Under the pieces are notes generated by a model that was not told where the DNA came from, did no database searches, and was given only the letters and a program-made list of their open reading frames with translations. 64,000 nt of DNA, taken from contig NZ_JWLW01000066.1 of NCBI RefSeq assembly GCF_000808575.1, positions 248,001-312,000 on the forward strand, written 5' to 3'. The translations under genes were made by a program, and so were the position numbers. The DNA comes from Alteromonas marina. GTDB lineage: Bacteria > Pseudomonadota > Gammaproteobacteria > Enterobacterales > Alteromonadaceae. Below, one piece after another: positions 21,713 through 32,183 of this stretch (position 1 is its first letter; each line of letters starts with the position of its first letter).

Positions 21713-24190
21713 TTAGAAAGTTTGACCAATATTGAAAGTGAAGAATCTTGCATCGTCACCATCACGTTCTTGTATCGCTTTCGAGAAGCTGAATACCATA
21801 GGTCCCATTGGTGAAATCCACTGAACCGATACGCCTGCCGAGCTACGATACAGACTCCAGTCAGAATAGTCCAATAGCTCACCACGTTGAGTTGATGCTA
21901 CATTAAACTGACTGTAGTAGTCATAATCGAACTCAGTATCCCATACGTTACCCACATCCACAAACAAACTTGTGCGAACTGAGTTATCCATTTCTTCATC
22001 TACAAATGGCGTAGGAACAATTAGCTCAACGCCACCAAGCACCATAGCGTTACCACCTAGGCTTCGCGTCGACCATGAGAGTGCTGCGTCAGCTGGATCT
22101 GCTGGGAACACTTCACCATCTGGGCCGCTAATGCTTCCCGAGTTACCAAGAAACACACCACGAGGGCCTACTGTGTTGTTTTCAAAACCGCGTAATGAGT
22201 CTGAACCACCGGCAGTGAAGTTTTCCGTAAACGGAAGTATTTGCTCATTGCCGTTGATATCGCCATAACCGTTACCATAGCCAAGACGTACACGAGTTAG
22301 GAAAGACCAGCGCTGATTACGAGATAATGGGAAATACCACTTACCGTCAAATACCGTTTTAAAATAATTAACGTCTGAGTTTGGCGTAGTAATACTAACT
22401 GACGCACGTTGAGAAGAACCTGCCGTTGGGAATAGACCACGGTTAAGCGTGCTTCTGCTCCAGCTTACACTGGCTAAGTAGCTATCGTATTTAATTGCAG
22501 CATCAGGGTCTTCACCGTTTGTAAACTGGTTGTAGAACTGCTCAGTTTGCTCGTAGTAACCACGGTTAAATAGCTCGACGTTACTGTAGGTCAAACCAAA
22601 ATTAATACGGTTAAATTCGTTAATTGGGTAACCAATATTAGCACCGATTGACCAACGCTTAGAGTTGTACTGAATAACGTTAAAGTCGGAGCCGTCAAAC
22701 TCGCTATACCCTAAACTACCACCTAGGCTTATTCCATCAATCGTAAAGTAGGGGTCGTTGTAGGTAATCTGTGCGCTGCGCTGGTACGAAACTGTGCTCA
22801 GGTTAAGACCTACTCGTTTACCCGTACCTAAGAAATTATCTTGCTGGATACCTGCCTGCAGGCTTAGCTTGGTTCTATCACCGTAACCGATACCCGCGTT
22901 AAACGAGCCCGAAGGCTGTTCTTTGACGTTAAAGTTAACGTCTACTTTATCTTCCGACCCCGGAATACGTATGGTTTCAAACTCAACTTCTTCCATATAG
23001 GTAAGTCGAGAAAGCTGGTTCTTAGAAGACTCCAGTAAGTTATTCGACAGCCACGTGCCTTCCATCTGGCTTACGTTCTGGCGTAGTACGCTATCTGCTG
23101 TTACCACGTTACCGTTAAACTTAATACGGTTGACGTATATACGCTTACCTGGGTCAACAGATAGTGTCAGCTTAACCGTTTTGTCTTCGTCATTAATTTC
23201 AGGAACCGTAGTTACTGTTGGGTAAGCGTACCCAAAGCGACCAAGATACTTACTGATAAATTCTTCTGTGTAAGTCACTTCCGCTTGGTTGTATAGCTCG
23301 CCCTCTGTCAACGGCAATACGCGCTCTATATATTCTTCGTGCCCAAGTACATCACCCACCAGTTCCACTTCAGAAATGGTGTATTGCTCCCCCTCTGTCA
23401 CGTTCATGGCAATATAAATACCCGACTTTTCCGGGGTCATCGACACTTGAGTAGAGTCAACGTTAAATCGAAGGTAACCACGGTTTAAATAGTGGTTACG
23501 CAAAGTCTCCATATCACCTTGCAACGTTTGTTGCTGATAGCGAGTTTCTGATAAGAAATCCCACCAAGGCGTGTCGTATTGTAGCTCGAAAGCCTCCATC
23601 AGCTCTTCGTCTGAGAAGAGTTCGTTACCAACAATATTGATTTGCTCAATCTCAGCGGCATCGCCTTCTTCAAACAGTAGTTTCAAATCGACACGGTTAC
23701 GCGGTAATGGAGTAATAATAGCCGTCACGTCAGCATTATATTTACCTATGCTGTAAAAGAAGTCTTTTAGGCCATTCTCAATAGAAGTTAGTACGGTCTT
23801 ATCAAGCGGTTCACCAATGCGAACACCGTTTCCATCCAAGCTTTCTTGAAGCTGCTCATCTTTAATATCATCGTTACCTTCAAAGATAATATTACTGATA
23901 GTTGGGCGCTCGGCCACACGCACAACAAGCGTGTTACCGTCGCGAAGAATTTCTACATTTTCAAAGTGAGTTGAAGAGTATAACGAGCGAATAAGCTGCG
24001 TTACCCTGAATGTATTAAGCTCGTCACCAACTTGAACGGGCAAGTAGGTTAGCGCTGCACCAAGTGCAACACGTTGCAAACCTTCAACGCGAATGTCTTC
24101 AACGACAAATTCGCTGTCTTGCGCCGCAGCATTGGCAAAGCTAGCACTGGAAAGAATGGCTCCGGCTGCTACTAACTGTTTTAACTTCAT
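21713..24190 (-). CDS. bamA: Outer membrane protein assembly factor BamA
   Basis: The central Omp85 insertase of the outer membrane. The 825-residue precursor has a signal peptide (cleavage near ASFANA-AA), five POTRA domains (about residues 27-430; EDIRVEGLQRVALGAA opens the first), and a 16-strand beta-barrel. The barrel carries the family L6 motif region (SLRGFENNTVGPRG) and ends in a C-terminal Phe (FNIGQTF). It is flanked by rseP and skp in the usual order. Confidence 0.97.
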   Translation of the reverse strand: MKLKQLVAAGAILSSASFANAAAQDSEFVVEDIRVEGLQRVALGAALTYLPVQVGDELNTFRVTQLIRSLYSSTHFENVEILRDGNTLVVRVAERPTISNIIFEGNDDIKDEQLQESLDGNGVRIGEPLDKTVLTSIENGLKDFFYSIGKYNADVTAIITPLPRNRVDLKLLFEEGDAAEIEQINIVGNELFSDEELMEAFELQYDTPWWDFLSETRYQQQTLQGDMETLRNHYLNRGYLRFNVDSTQVSMTPEKSGIYIAMNVTEGEQYTISEVELVGDVLGHEEYIERVLPLTEGELYNQAEVTYTEEFISKYLGRFGYAYPTVTTVPEINDEDKTVKLTLSVDPGKRIYVNRIKFNGNVVTADSVLRQNVSQMEGTWLSNNLLESSKNQLSRLTYMEEVEFETIRIPGSEDKVDVNFNVKEQPSGSFNAGIGYGDRTKLSLQAGIQQDNFLGTGKRVGLNLSTVSYQRSAQITYNDPYFTIDGISLGGSLGYSEFDGSDFNVIQYNSKRWSIGANIGYPINEFNRINFGLTYSNVELFNRGYYEQTEQFYNQFTNGEDPDAAIKYDSYLASVSWSRSTLNRGLFPTAGSSQRASVSITTPNSDVNYFKTVFDGKWYFPLSRNQRWSFLTRVRLGYGNGYGDINGNEQILPFTENFTAGGSDSLRGFENNTVGPRGVFLGNSGSISGPDGEVFPADPADAALSWSTRSLGGNAMVLGGVELIVPTPFVDEEMDNSVRTSLFVDVGNVWDTEFDYDYYSQFNVASTQRGELLDYSDWSLYRSSAGVSVQWISPMGPMVFSFSKAIQERDGDDARFFTFNIGQTF

Positions 24191-24248
24191 CTATTTTTCT
24201 TTTCCTGGCCGCGTTTTGTATTAGCTGTTTTGTACTTCCTGATTTGTA

Positions 24249-25601
24249 TCAGGTTATGCGAGCGATATCGTTAAAAATTGCGATACCCATGATCATAAAG
24301 AGAAGCACGCCACCTATTCTGTAACCCCATTCCTGCACCGCTTCAGGCACAGGCTTGCCCGTGATCCACTCCACGATAAAAAACATGAGGTGACCACCGT
24401 CAAGCATGGGCAAGGGTAATAAATTTATTATGCCTAAATTTACGCTTATTAAGGCAAGAAAACTCAAAAAGTACGCAAGTCCATACCCAGCACTTGTTCC
24501 CGCACCTTGAGCAATTGAGATAGGGCCGCTTAAATTCTTCACAGACACGTCGCCTGTGATGAGCTTTCCTATCATTTCGACACTAAGTGTCATCAGACGC
24601 CACGTTTTATCTAGCGCTTTCCCAATAGCCTCTATAATGCCATATTGATGAGTAAACACATACCCTTCAGGCCAAGGCTCGAATGTTGGGCTCACACCTA
24701 AATACCCACTTTGCCCTTGTGGTGTATCACGGCGCGCTATCGTGGCATCTAACGTCAGTTGTTGTCCATCCCTTTGTATATCAAGTGATATATTCTCACC
24801 GGGACTTTCAACAATCACGTCAACTAGACTTTCCCACGATGACAACTTAGTTCCATTTAATGCAATAAGCTCATCACCGGGTTTTAACCCTGCTTCCTGC
24901 GCTGCACTCCCTTCACCTACAAACCCAACCGTTAACGTTGCATCTGGACGATAAGGGGTTAGTCCTAAGCTGCTTAAAGGAGACTCACTATCTGGGTCAA
25001 AGTTCCAAGAACCCAGTGTAAAAGTCAGTTCTTTTTCAACGCTTGCTGAATTTTTAACCGTAACACTGGTATTTTCAGCACCAATATTTGAGACAATTTC
25101 TAAGTTTACCGCTTCCCAATCAGGTGTATTTCTACTGCCAACTTTAATAATTTCATCACCAGGTTGCACACCAGCAATAGCTGCGATGCTTTCTGACTCA
25201 ACCTGTTTAACTACTGGCTTAACCGTGTCCAGCCCCACCAAATACATTAACCACAGTGCGAAAAATGCGAAGATAAAGTTAACGCCAGGGCCAGCAGCAA
25301 TAACCGCCATGCGCTGCAGAACGGGTTTGTTGTTAAACGCTTTATTTTCTAACTCGGGCGGTACGTCATCAATGCGTCCATCGAGCATGCGCACGTAGCC
25401 ACCCAATGGGATCATAGCGATGACATATTCTGTACCTGACTTACTTGTTTTACGCCATATAGGCTTTCCAAAACCAATTGAGAAGCGCTCTACCTGTACA
25501 CCACATTTTCGAGCCACATAAAAGTGCCCCCATTCATGTACAGCAACCAAAATACCTAGGGCTACAATGAATGCACCAAGGCTCCATAAAAATGCTAGCA
25601 C
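24249..25601 (-). CDS. rseP: Site-2 intramembrane protease RseP
   Basis: A zinc metalloprotease that cuts the anti-sigma factor RseA within the membrane, releasing sigma E, and clears leftover signal peptides. The 450 residues carry HEWGH (His22, Glu23, His26) in the first transmembrane helix, two tandem PDZ domains (about 120-300) and the LDGGH third-ligand motif near residue 400, with four membrane segments in all. It overlaps dxr by 7 nt. Confidence 0.97.
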   Translation of the reverse strand: MLAFLWSLGAFIVALGILVAVHEWGHFYVARKCGVQVERFSIGFGKPIWRKTSKSGTEYVIAMIPLGGYVRMLDGRIDDVPPELENKAFNNKPVLQRMAVIAAGPGVNFIFAFFALWLMYLVGLDTVKPVVKQVESESIAAIAGVQPGDEIIKVGSRNTPDWEAVNLEIVSNIGAENTSVTVKNSASVEKELTFTLGSWNFDPDSESPLSSLGLTPYRPDATLTVGFVGEGSAAQEAGLKPGDELIALNGTKLSSWESLVDVIVESPGENISLDIQRDGQQLTLDATIARRDTPQGQSGYLGVSPTFEPWPEGYVFTHQYGIIEAIGKALDKTWRLMTLSVEMIGKLITGDVSVKNLSGPISIAQGAGTSAGYGLAYFLSFLALISVNLGIINLLPLPMLDGGHLMFFIVEWITGKPVPEAVQEWGYRIGGVLLFMIMGIAIFNDIARIT

Positions 25602-26782
25602 TGGAATTTACCTCGAATAATCTCGTTAGCTTTTGCTCTTGCTAAGCTGTCTTGCTCTAGTATTTGCTGAATAGAATTCACTGACACATAGGGCATAGCA
25701 TTAAGCGTGGCGTCATTCACTTTGGCAATATCGCAAAACTGAATCTTGCCTTCTAAAAAGGCTTCAACTGCCACTTCGTTTGACGCGTTCACTCGCGTTG
25801 TGGCGCATTGCCCTTCCTTACACGCATCAATAGCCAGCTTCAAATTCGGATAACGCTCAAAACACGGGGTTTGAAAACTGAAATTGGCAATGTCAGAAAA
25901 GTCGAGCGGCGTTACACCCGCCTCGATTCGCTCTGGATGCGCCAAACCATAGGCGATAGGGGTGCGCATGTCAGGGTTACCCATTTGTGCGATTACCGAA
26001 CCATCAACATATTGCACCATAGAGTGAATAATACTTTGCGGATGAATGACTACATCGATATCATCCGCGCCAGCACCGAACAGCCAACAGGCTTCAATAA
26101 ACTCCAACCCCTTGTTCATCATAGTTGCAGAATCGATTGTAATTTTTCTGCCCATTGACCAGTTAGGGTGTGTGCTGGCTTCATCGATGGTAATTGACGA
26201 GAAGCTATCAAGCGACCTTTCTCTAAACGGACCACCAGATCCCGTTAAGAGAATTTTACGAATGCCAGATGCAGCCAAATTACCGTATTCATAATCGTGC
26301 GGGAGGCACTGGAATATAGCGTTGTGTTCGCTGTCGATAGGAAGGATTTCAGCGCCGCTTTGGTTCGCAGCCTCGATAAATAAAGCGCCAGACATGACCA
26401 AAGCTTCTTTATTCGCAAGCAAAACCCGTTTGCCCGCCTTTACCGCCGCCAGTGTAGGCAAAAGGCCGGCTGCACCAACAATTGCAGCCATTACAGCATC
26501 AACTTCAGGCGCGCTGGATACTTCTTCCAGCGCCTTAGCGCCAGCAAGAATCTCTGCATCAACTTCATACTGAGATGCTAACTCACAGGCTAGTTTGTAG
26601 TTAGCGTCATCAGCAATTACCACATAGCGCGGCGCGCACTTTTGTGCCTGCTCCATAAGCAATTCAAGCTGTGAGTTGCCAGTAATAGCAAATACGCGAT
26701 ATTTTTCTGGGTGGCGGTTTATTACGTCAAGTGTATTACAACCAATGGAGCCTGTGGCCCCTAACACTGTTACTGTCTGCAT
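25595..26782 (-). CDS. dxr: 1-deoxy-D-xylulose-5-phosphate reductoisomerase
   Basis: Second step of the MEP isoprenoid pathway: DXP to 2-C-methyl-erythritol 4-phosphate, using NADPH and a divalent metal. The 395 residues have the NADPH-binding GATGSIG at 8-14, LANKEALVMSG, the metal-site segment PIDSEHNAIFQ, and the flexible-loop region THPNWSMG. The start overlaps the cdsA stop by 1 nt (TAATG). Confidence 0.97.
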   Translation of the reverse strand: MQTVTVLGATGSIGCNTLDVINRHPEKYRVFAITGNSQLELLMEQAQKCAPRYVVIADDANYKLACELASQYEVDAEILAGAKALEEVSSAPEVDAVMAAIVGAAGLLPTLAAVKAGKRVLLANKEALVMSGALFIEAANQSGAEILPIDSEHNAIFQCLPHDYEYGNLAASGIRKILLTGSGGPFRERSLDSFSSITIDEASTHPNWSMGRKITIDSATMMNKGLEFIEACWLFGAGADDIDVVIHPQSIIHSMVQYVDGSVIAQMGNPDMRTPIAYGLAHPERIEAGVTPLDFSDIANFSFQTPCFERYPNLKLAIDACKEGQCATTRVNASNEVAVEAFLEGKIQFCDIAKVNDATLNAMPYVSVNSIQQILEQDSLARAKANEIIRGKFQC

Positions 26783-27645
26783 TACGCCATCCAGGTTACA
26801 TAGCAGAACGCAAAAACAGGGAATGCGGCAGTTAAGCTATCGATGCGATCGAGCACTCCACCATGTCCAGGGAGAATTTTACCGCTATCTTTAATGCCCG
26901 CACAGCGCTTAAGCATGCTTTCGTTTAAATCACCAAGCGCTGAAACAGCAACAGTAATACCACCAATAGCAAGGTGAAGCCAAATACGCGAAGGCTCTAC
27001 CTGATAGTGAAGAGCCGCAAAAGCGATAATAGCGAACGAGGCTGCAATACCGCCCAATAAGCCTTCTAAACTTTTACCTGGCGATACATTCGGGCGCAGC
27101 TTGTGGCGTCCAAATTTTACGCCAACAAAGAATGCTCCTATATCTGCCGCCCAAACGATCCCTAGCACATAGAAAATAAGTGAAGCACCGTAAAACGGGT
27201 CTACATCGTGCAAGCTCGTGCGAAGCGCAACAACTGCTACCCATGTTGGAATAAGCGTGAGCGCTCCAAATAAGGTTCTAACACTGCGGCTGTCTTTCCA
27301 GAACTTGGAATATTTGGGATAGGCTAGCACCATAAACAGAGACGCTATCCACCATAATACGGCAACCGTTAATATGGCACGGTATAAACCATGTAACTGC
27401 CCCTGATACCAAATGGTGCTCGCATCAACAATAAGAGACAAGGCAATACATATAGCAAAGGCACCTGCCATATAAATGAGTTTTTTAGGACGTTCACATA
27501 CGCCCGACATATTCGCCCATTCATAGGCGCCGATGCCCACGACACCGGCAATGGCTATTTCAAACCAGAATATGGGAAGGAAAAGAATAGCGTAAAGCGC
27601 CAGTGGCGCTAGGATTAATGCAGTTATTATTCGTTGTTTTAGCAT
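26782..27645 (-). CDS. cdsA: Phosphatidate cytidylyltransferase
   Basis: An integral membrane enzyme that makes CDP-diacylglycerol from phosphatidate and CTP, the branch point of phospholipid synthesis. The 287 residues form about eight membrane helices. The family signature lies at the C-terminal end, with LKRCAGIKDSGKILPGHGG followed by LDRIDS. It is placed between uppS and dxr, as in E. coli. Confidence 0.96.
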   Translation of the reverse strand: MLKQRIITALILAPLALYAILFLPIFWFEIAIAGVVGIGAYEWANMSGVCERPKKLIYMAGAFAICIALSLIVDASTIWYQGQLHGLYRAILTVAVLWWIASLFMVLAYPKYSKFWKDSRSVRTLFGALTLIPTWVAVVALRTSLHDVDPFYGASLIFYVLGIVWAADIGAFFVGVKFGRHKLRPNVSPGKSLEGLLGGIAASFAIIAFAALHYQVEPSRIWLHLAIGGITVAVSALGDLNESMLKRCAGIKDSGKILPGHGGVLDRIDSLTAAFPVFAFCYVTWMA

Positions 27646-27699
27646 AATTTGCCCTTGGCTATCGTTACCAGGGCAAGCCTGATAATTGCCTGTATGGTG

Positions 27700-28482
27700 T
27701 TAACCATCGGCTGTGACTACCTGTTCACCGGTTAAACCGAAGCGACGTTGGCGAACATTAAAATCGTCTACGGCCAATTGAAACACGTCTTCGTTGAAGT
27801 CGGGCCATAGTACGTCGGTAAAGTACAACTCAGCATAGGCACATTGCCACAGCAAGAAGTTGCTAATACGGTGTTCGCCACCTGTGCGAATAAGAAGGTC
27901 TAACTCAGGAAGGTTAGCTGTTGAAATGTGCGCATTCAGTGCGTCTTCACAGATGCTTTCCACATCAAGCTCGCCGCTTTTCACTTGCGTAGCAAGCTGC
28001 TTAGCCGCGTTTACAATGTCCCATCTACCACCGTAATTTGCGGCGATATTTAAGACCAAATCTTTGTTGTCTTTGGTCATGTCTTCAGCTTTACGAATTT
28101 TTTCGACCAGCTTGGCATCAAACGCCTCAACATCACCAATAACCTGTAGACGTACACCATTTTTGTGTAACCGTTTTGCTTCACTATTGAGGACAAGATT
28201 GAACAGCTCCATTAAGACACTGACTTCTTCCTCAGGACGTTTCCAATTCTCACTTGAAAACGCGAATAGCGTAAGTGATTCAATACCGTTTTGACGTGCA
28301 AAGCGCACAACAGAACGAACCGACTCTACCCCGGCTTTATGACCAAAGGTACGAATTTTCCCTTTCTTTTGCGCCCATCGACCATTGCCATCCATAATGA
28401 TAGCAACATGCTTCGGGCCAGCAGATTCTGCTGGCACCTCTGCTTTCGTCGATTTGGCTGCGCTTAAACGCTTTCCAATCAT
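27700..28482 (-). CDS. uppS: Undecaprenyl diphosphate synthase
   Basis: A cis-prenyltransferase that builds the C55 lipid carrier for peptidoglycan and surface polysaccharides. In 260 residues it shows IIMDGNGRWA with the catalytic Asp31, FAFSSENWKRP, and the C-terminal LIRTGGEHRISNFLLWQ and ELYF motifs. The first 20 residues are an extension relative to E. coli. Confidence 0.97.
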   Translation of the reverse strand: MIGKRLSAAKSTKAEVPAESAGPKHVAIIMDGNGRWAQKKGKIRTFGHKAGVESVRSVVRFARQNGIESLTLFAFSSENWKRPEEEVSVLMELFNLVLNSEAKRLHKNGVRLQVIGDVEAFDAKLVEKIRKAEDMTKDNKDLVLNIAANYGGRWDIVNAAKQLATQVKSGELDVESICEDALNAHISTANLPELDLLIRTGGEHRISNFLLWQCAYAELYFTDVLWPDFNEDVFQLAVDDFNVRQRRFGLTGEQVVTADG

Positions 28483-28491
28483 AATACTTAC

Positions 28492-29049
28492 TTATACTTC
28501 CATTAGTTCTTTTTCTTTGTCAGCAAGCATGCTGTCAACTTTCTTAATGAAATCGTTAGTAATAGATTGAATGTTCTCTTCAGCTGCACGGCTTTCATCT
28601 TCACTGATCTCTTTTTCTTTAAGAAGATCTTTGATGTCACCGTTAGCGTCGCGACGGATATTACGGATAGCGACACGACCACCTTCCGCTTCATTGCGAA
28701 CAACGCGAATTAGGTCTTTACGACGCTCTTCAGTAAGAGGAGGAAGTGGAATACGAATTGAACCACCTGCACTCATTGGGTTTAAACCCAAATCAGACTG
28801 CATAATGGCTTTTTCTACCGCTTGAATGGCACTTTTATCAAACACAGTTAACGCTAGAGTACGGCTGTCTTCTGCAACGACATTAGCCACTTGCTTTAGC
28901 GGCGTGTCCACGCCGTAATAAGGTACCATGATGCCATCTAGAAGGCTTGGATGCGCACGACCTGTGCGGATTTTGCTGAATTGGCCCTTAAGAGAAACTA
29001 GGCTTTTTTCCATGCGCTCTTGCGCATCTAATTCAATTTCATCAATCAC
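28492..29049 (-). CDS. frr: Ribosome recycling factor
   Basis: With EF-G it splits the post-termination ribosome. The 185 residues are the standard length. [20 protein letters not shown], the [17 protein letters not shown] segment and the C-terminal helix are typical. It sits between pyrH and uppS. Confidence 0.97.
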   Translation of the reverse strand: MIDEIELDAQERMEKSLVSLKGQFSKIRTGRAHPSLLDGIMVPYYGVDTPLKQVANVVAEDSRTLALTVFDKSAIQAVEKAIMQSDLGLNPMSAGGSIRIPLPPLTEERRKDLIRVVRNEAEGGRVAIRNIRRDANGDIKDLLKEKEISEDESRAAEENIQSITNDFIKKVDSMLADKEKELMEV

Positions 29050-29072
29050 GATTTGTATCCTATTGTTCTTAA

Positions 29073-29810
29073 TTAATCGTTGTCAGCGTGGCGAATAACG
29101 GTACCTTCTTTTTCGCCCATTACAACACGCTTCAGGCAACCTGGCTTATTCATGTTGAATACGCGAATTGGCAAGCTATGATCGCGCGCCAAAGTAAACG
29201 CTGACAAGTCCATCACTTTAAGTTCTTTTTCTAGTACCTCTTGGTACGTCAGTTCTTCATAAAGCGTTGCTTCTGGGTTTTTCACCGGATCATCGCTGTA
29301 AACACCATCAACTTTTGTCGCTTTTAATACCGCATCGGCTTCAATTTCGATGCCACGTAAGCAAGCCGCTGAATCTGTAGTAAAGAAAGGGTTGCCTGTA
29401 CCGGCAGAGAAGATAACAACGCGGCCTGATTTTAAGAGGCTAATCGCTTCGGCCCAGTTGTAAGCATCACATACGCCGTTAAGTGGAATGGCAGACATCA
29501 TTCGCGCGTTAACAAACGCTCTGTGAAGCGCATCTCGCATGGCTAATCCGTTCATCACCGTTGCTAACATGCCCATGTGATCGCCCACTACGCGATTCAT
29601 ACCTGCTTTTGCTAGGCCTTCGCCGCGAAACAAGTTACCACCACCAATAACGAGGCCAACTTGAACACCTAGCTCAACCAGCTCTTTAATTTCTTGTGCC
29701 ATTCTATCTAGCACTTTAGGGTCTATGCCAAAGCCTTCCGCCCCCATTAGGGCTTCACCACTAAGCTTTAACAAAATGCGTCGGTATGCTGATTTTGGTG
29801 TGATACTCAT
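29073..29810 (-). CDS. pyrH: UMP kinase
   Basis: Phosphorylates UMP to UDP; hexameric, amino-acid kinase fold. Read from ATG at 29810, it has 245 residues (E. coli 241), starting [20 protein letters not shown], with GAGGA-type leader sequence GAGGA about 11 nt upstream. The frame stays open to 29885, but the extra 25 residues are not conserved. [10 protein letters not shown] and the [13 protein letters not shown] region form the nucleotide site. Confidence 0.95.
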   Translation of the reverse strand: MSITPKSAYRRILLKLSGEALMGAEGFGIDPKVLDRMAQEIKELVELGVQVGLVIGGGNLFRGEGLAKAGMNRVVGDHMGMLATVMNGLAMRDALHRAFVNARMMSAIPLNGVCDAYNWAEAISLLKSGRVVIFSAGTGNPFFTTDSAACLRGIEIEADAVLKATKVDGVYSDDPVKNPEATLYEELTYQEVLEKELKVMDLSAFTLARDHSLPIRVFNMNKPGCLKRVVMGEKEGTVIRHADND

Positions 29811-29975
29811 AGTTTGAATTGTCCTCGTAAACCCGTTTTGTCCTATGTCTTTCAATAAAGCATTGACGTAAAAAACATAGGACAAAGCGCTTTCGTTTGT
29901 CAGGCAGGCGCGTACATACTTCGCCTAGCTTCACACTTACGTAGTGCATTAGCAATACCAAAGATGTTCAGCTAT

Positions 29976-30002
29976 AAAAAAGCACCTCCTAAGAGGTGCT
30001 TT
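29976..30002 (-). terminator. tsf terminator
   Basis: A perfect 10-bp stem (AAAGCACCTC, 4-nt loop, GAGGTGCTTT), running into a T stretch on the minus strand, 45 nt after the tsf stop codon. Confidence 0.9.
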
Positions 30003-30046
30003 GTAGTTTATCTAACTATTGCTTAATGCAAAAGATAAACACTCAA

Positions 30047-30919
30047 TTATTTCTTAGCAGCAGCCATTTGAGCAGCTACTTCAGCAGCGAAGTCTTCAGT
30101 CTTCTTCTCGATACCTTCACCAACTTCGAAACGTACGAAGTTGATTACGTCTGCGCTGTTGTTCTTAAGAAGCTCAGCAACAGAGATTGAAGGATCTTTA
30201 ACGAAAGGCTGACCAGTCAAGCTCACTTCGCCAGTGAACTTCTTCATGCGGCCTGCAACCATTTTCTCAGCGATATCAGCTGGCTTACCAGACTGGATAG
30301 CGATTTCGATTTGGATTTCTTTCTCTTTCTCAACAACTTCTGCTGGAACGTTTTCAGGCTTAACGAACTGCGGGCTTGCAGCTGCAACGTGCATTGCAAC
30401 GTCTTTCGCTAGCTCTTCGTCACCGCCAGTAAGGATAGAGATAACACCAATACGGCCGCCATGTACATACGCGCCTAGTGTATCGCCTTCAACGTTGATA
30501 ACGCGACGAGGAGAGATGTTTTCGCCGATTTTAGCAACAAGTGCATCACGCGCTTCACTAACTTTAACGCCGTTCATGTCTGCGTCGTTAAGCGCTTCGA
30601 TGTCATTGATGTTGTTAGCTGCTGCTACTTCTAGAAGCTCGTTACCAAATTTAAGGAAACCTTCGTCACGTGCTACGAAGTCAGTTTCACAGTTAAGTTC
30701 AAGCATAGTCGCGCGACCCGCTTCAACCTTAGTAAGGATTACACCTTCAGCTGCGATACGGCCTGCTTTTTTAGCCGCTTTCGCTTGGCCTGATTTACGC
30801 ATGTTTTCAATGGCTAACTCAATGTCACCATCCGTTTCAACCAGGGCTTTTTTACAATCCAGCATACCTGCGCCAGTACGTTCGCGCAGTTCTTTAACTA
30901 GTGCTGCAGTCACTGCCAT
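30047..30919 (-). CDS. tsf: Translation elongation factor Ts
   Basis: The guanine nucleotide exchange factor for EF-Tu. It has 290 residues, with the N-terminal UBA-like domain ([15 protein letters not shown]), the core segment [14 protein letters not shown] that contacts EF-Tu, and a helical C-terminal part. Its codon use is strongly biased, as expected of a highly expressed gene. It is separated from rpsB by an attenuator-like hairpin and ends at a strong terminator. Confidence 0.98.
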   Translation of the reverse strand: MAVTAALVKELRERTGAGMLDCKKALVETDGDIELAIENMRKSGQAKAAKKAGRIAAEGVILTKVEAGRATMLELNCETDFVARDEGFLKFGNELLEVAAANNINDIEALNDADMNGVKVSEARDALVAKIGENISPRRVINVEGDTLGAYVHGGRIGVISILTGGDEELAKDVAMHVAAASPQFVKPENVPAEVVEKEKEIQIEIAIQSGKPADIAEKMVAGRMKKFTGEVSLTGQPFVKDPSISVAELLKNNSADVINFVRFEVGEGIEKKTEDFAAEVAAQMAAAKK

Positions 30920-30961
30920 TTTTCAATTCCTCAGCATTAAATTTTAAATTCGTTAGGTAAA

Positions 30962-30979
30962 AGGGGCGATACCGCCCCT
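30962..30979 (-). terminator. rpsB-tsf intercistronic attenuator hairpin
   Basis: AGGGGCG and CGCCCCT form a 7-bp GC-rich stem with a 4-nt loop, followed by TTTTA on the minus strand, in the 120-nt rpsB-tsf gap. A partial terminator between these genes is known in E. coli. Confidence 0.7.
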
Positions 30980-31039
30980 CAATACGTTTCGTATTATAGC
31001 GCTGCCATATTATCTTGATATGACAGCAAGCAGTCAGAA

Positions 31040-31771
31040 TTACTCTGCAGCTTCTACGAAGTCGTCTTGCTCAGCTTGTACTTCAAGGTTGCTTTCGCGA
31101 CCTGAATTGATAGCGTTAGCAGCAGCATCCAAGTAAAGTTGGATAGCACGGATAGCATCGTCGTTACCAGGAATGATGTAATCAACACCATCTGGGTTAG
31201 AGTTAGTATCTACAACACCAACAACAGGGATACCTAGATTACGCGCTTCAGTGATAGCAATGTGCTCGTGATCTGCGTCGATAACAAAGATTGCGTCTGG
31301 AAGACCGCCCATGTCTTTGATACCGCCAAGGCTGTTTTCAAGCTTGTCCATTTCGCGCTGAAGCATAAGTGCTTCTTTCTTAGTTAGTTTCTCAAACGTA
31401 CCATCTTGGCTTTGCTGCTCAAGATCTTTAAGACGTTTGATTGACTGACGTACTGTTTTCCAGTTAGTCAGCATACCACCTAACCAACGCTTGTTTACGT
31501 AGTACTGGTCGCACTTAAGAGCAGCATCTTTAACTGCTTCGCCAGCGGCGCGCTTAGTACCAACGAAAAGGATTTTACCTTTCTTAGACGCAACACCTGA
31601 AAGGTAGTTAAGTGCGTTGTTGAAAAGTGGAACCGTTTTTTCAAGGTTGATGATATGAACTTTGTTACGAGCGCCGAAGATGAAAGGCTTCATCTTTGGG
31701 TTCCAATAACGAGTTTGGTGACCGAAATGCACACCGGCTTTCAGCATGTCACGCATAGAAACATTAGCCAT
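31040..31771 (-). CDS. rpsB: 30S ribosomal protein S2
   Basis: 243 residues (E. coli 241), with the opening [20 protein letters not shown], the [11 protein letters not shown] motif, and the C-terminal part ending in acidic residues. It is the first gene of the minus-strand block. The start is preceded by AAGAGGAAAAT, a good ribosome site. Confidence 0.98.
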   Translation of the reverse strand: MANVSMRDMLKAGVHFGHQTRYWNPKMKPFIFGARNKVHIINLEKTVPLFNNALNYLSGVASKKGKILFVGTKRAAGEAVKDAALKCDQYYVNKRWLGGMLTNWKTVRQSIKRLKDLEQQSQDGTFEKLTKKEALMLQREMDKLENSLGGIKDMGGLPDAIFVIDADHEHIAITEARNLGIPVVGVVDTNSNPDGVDYIIPGNDDAIRAIQLYLDAAANAINSGRESNLEVQAEQDDFVEAAE

Positions 31772-31810
31772 TTTATTTTCCTCTTGGGGTTAGGCCTCCA
31801 TATACCCCTT

Positions 31811-31854
31811 GTATCGATTCAGGCCAACCTAAGCGGAACTGAACACCCCGATAC
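31811..31854 (-). promoter_or_regulatory. Structured rpsB 5' leader
   Basis: In the rpsB 5' region GTATCG pairs with CGATAC, and inside that TTCAG pairs with CTGAA, enclosing a 16-nt loop. The element sits 40-80 nt upstream of the start codon. S2 represses its own operon through the leader in gammaproteobacteria, so this is the likely binding site. The pairing is visible; the function is inferred. The remaining bases to 32170 hold the divergent rpsB and map promoters and nothing else recognisable. Confidence 0.5.
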
Positions 31855-32183
31855 GAAGTGACGGTATATGTGTGTTTTAATAAAATAAATTTACCCTCTA
31901 AAACGGTGCCAATTACACAGAGCAATATGAGCTTTCCGTCAGGGCGCGCGCTTTATATCACAATCCCATCTAAGCCTCAAGTTTTGAGGGTAAAAAGCGA
32001 CAATTTGAAGTATTTAGGTTAAAGAAAGAATGCCCCCCTGAACAGGATCACTTTCCATCTCTGCATTTAGCAGATAAACGCCAACAATATCATCACCTTA
32101 CTAAGATTGACCTGAATAGTGTTATAATGTGTAAGTAATCAAAATTCTTCATCAAACTAGTTTCAAACGATTTGAGAGGCGCT

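Noticed and set aside
30234..30947. A 237-codon plus-strand ORF antisense to tsf
   Set aside because: It mirrors tsf in the antiphase frame; the Ser- and Ala-rich product is the shadow of a strongly codon-biased gene.
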